Both the position numbers and the translations under genes were made by a program. Positions 33,995 to 34,220 of a DNA stretch of 34,220 nucleotides are shown here, in pieces. This stretch comes from Xylanibacter rodentium (GTDB lineage: Bacteria > Bacteroidota > Bacteroidia > Bacteroidales > Bacteroidaceae). Below the pieces are notes generated by a model. That model was not told the origin of the DNA. It saw only the letters and a program-made list of their open reading frames with translations, and did no database searches. Position 1 is the first letter of the stretch. Every line of letters begins with the position of its first letter. The stretch covers positions 1-34,220 of the forward strand of contig NZ_JABKKE010000024.1 of the NCBI RefSeq assembly GCF_013166575.1, read 5' to 3'.

Positions 33995-34075
33995 TTATAA
34001 GATACTTACATTTTTATCCCATATGTCTTTATGCTTTTGCCCTTGCAGGTAGGGTGGCCATAATTTGTGGTTCAT
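33995..34075 (-). CDS. Possible 26-residue small ORF in the right-hand intergenic region
   Basis: An ATG-to-TAA frame on the minus strand encodes 26 residues, MNHKLWPPYLQGQKHKDIWD and then KNVSIL. It has a balanced, protein-like composition (WPPYLQG) unlike its AT-rich surroundings, but no family is recognised, and it has no neighbour or clear ribosome site. It may be a decayed or repeated sequence rather than a gene. The rest of 33923-34220 is AT-rich; nothing else could be supported there. Confidence 0.2.
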   Translation of the reverse strand: MNHKLWPPYLQGQKHKDIWDKNVSIL

Positions 34076-34220
34076 TTTTAGTATCAAAATAGCATTAAAT
34101 TTAGCAATAACTGTATGATATTTAAATAATTGACTTTTTATATTTTATCTCAAAAATGAACGTTATATGAGCAGAGTCGTTAAAATACGAAATTACTCAA
34201 TTGCAACAATGTCATATTCT

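Overview
The window looks like a chromosomal segment of a Prevotella-like member of the Bacteroidota (order Bacteroidales). The evidence is a PorZ component of the type IX secretion system (T9SS), a xylan-degrading GH115/GH2/esterase operon, a succinate/acetyl CoA-transferase, and promoters of the Bacteroidetes type (TTTG, about 20 bp, TAnnTTTG). Short secreted proteins also end in the YNxxGxR...K tail usual in this group. No complete mobile element, phage or CRISPR array is visible. The only transposase trace is the tail of an IS110-type gene at the left edge.

Layout: (1) 1-655 holds an IS110 remnant abutting a palindromic repeat, then a cluster of TGTTGATAA sites (DnaA-box-like) and a possible leader for nadA. 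(2) nadA is at 656-1654 (+). (3) A minus-strand block runs from leuS (10833) through a hairpin into a tight operon: methyltransferase, rdgB, porZ, a polytopic glycosyltransferase-like protein and an acyltransferase-3-like protein. Apart from rdgB this operon is about the cell envelope. (4) An 880-bp intergenic region carries a 22-bp-period palindromic array and is followed by two secreted proteins. (5) A succinyl-CoA:acetate CoA-transferase lies between two large inverted repeats. (6) A sigma-70 ECF factor with a coiled-coil membrane protein is divergent from a three-gene xylan operon: GH115 alpha-glucuronidase, GH2 glycosidase and a CE4-SGNH double esterase. (7) Next come an orphan ABC ATPase, a tRNA with anticodon CAU, a calcium-type P-type ATPase, ribF and a CPBP protease. 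(8) A 66-bp tandem repeat bounded by inverted palindromes is followed by a LOG-family protein, a second 22-bp-period array, a U32 (TrhP-like) protein and sufE.

The enzymes are mostly recognisable families. The least explained material is intergenic. Two arrays of palindromic units centred on GGCC have an exact 22-bp register (6 units at 11312-11443, 5 at 31843-31952). They use different arm sequences, yet both precede an A6-(GCG)-T6 element and a promoter. Other unusual structures are a 73-bp-arm inverted repeat (14375-14560), a perfect 25-bp stem (16181-16247), at least six copies of a CCCCC-TTT-GGGGG palindrome, one of which contains a G8 tract 20 nt before sufE, and the TGTTGATAA cluster upstream of nadA. 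All functions are inferred by reading the sequence; no database search was run.
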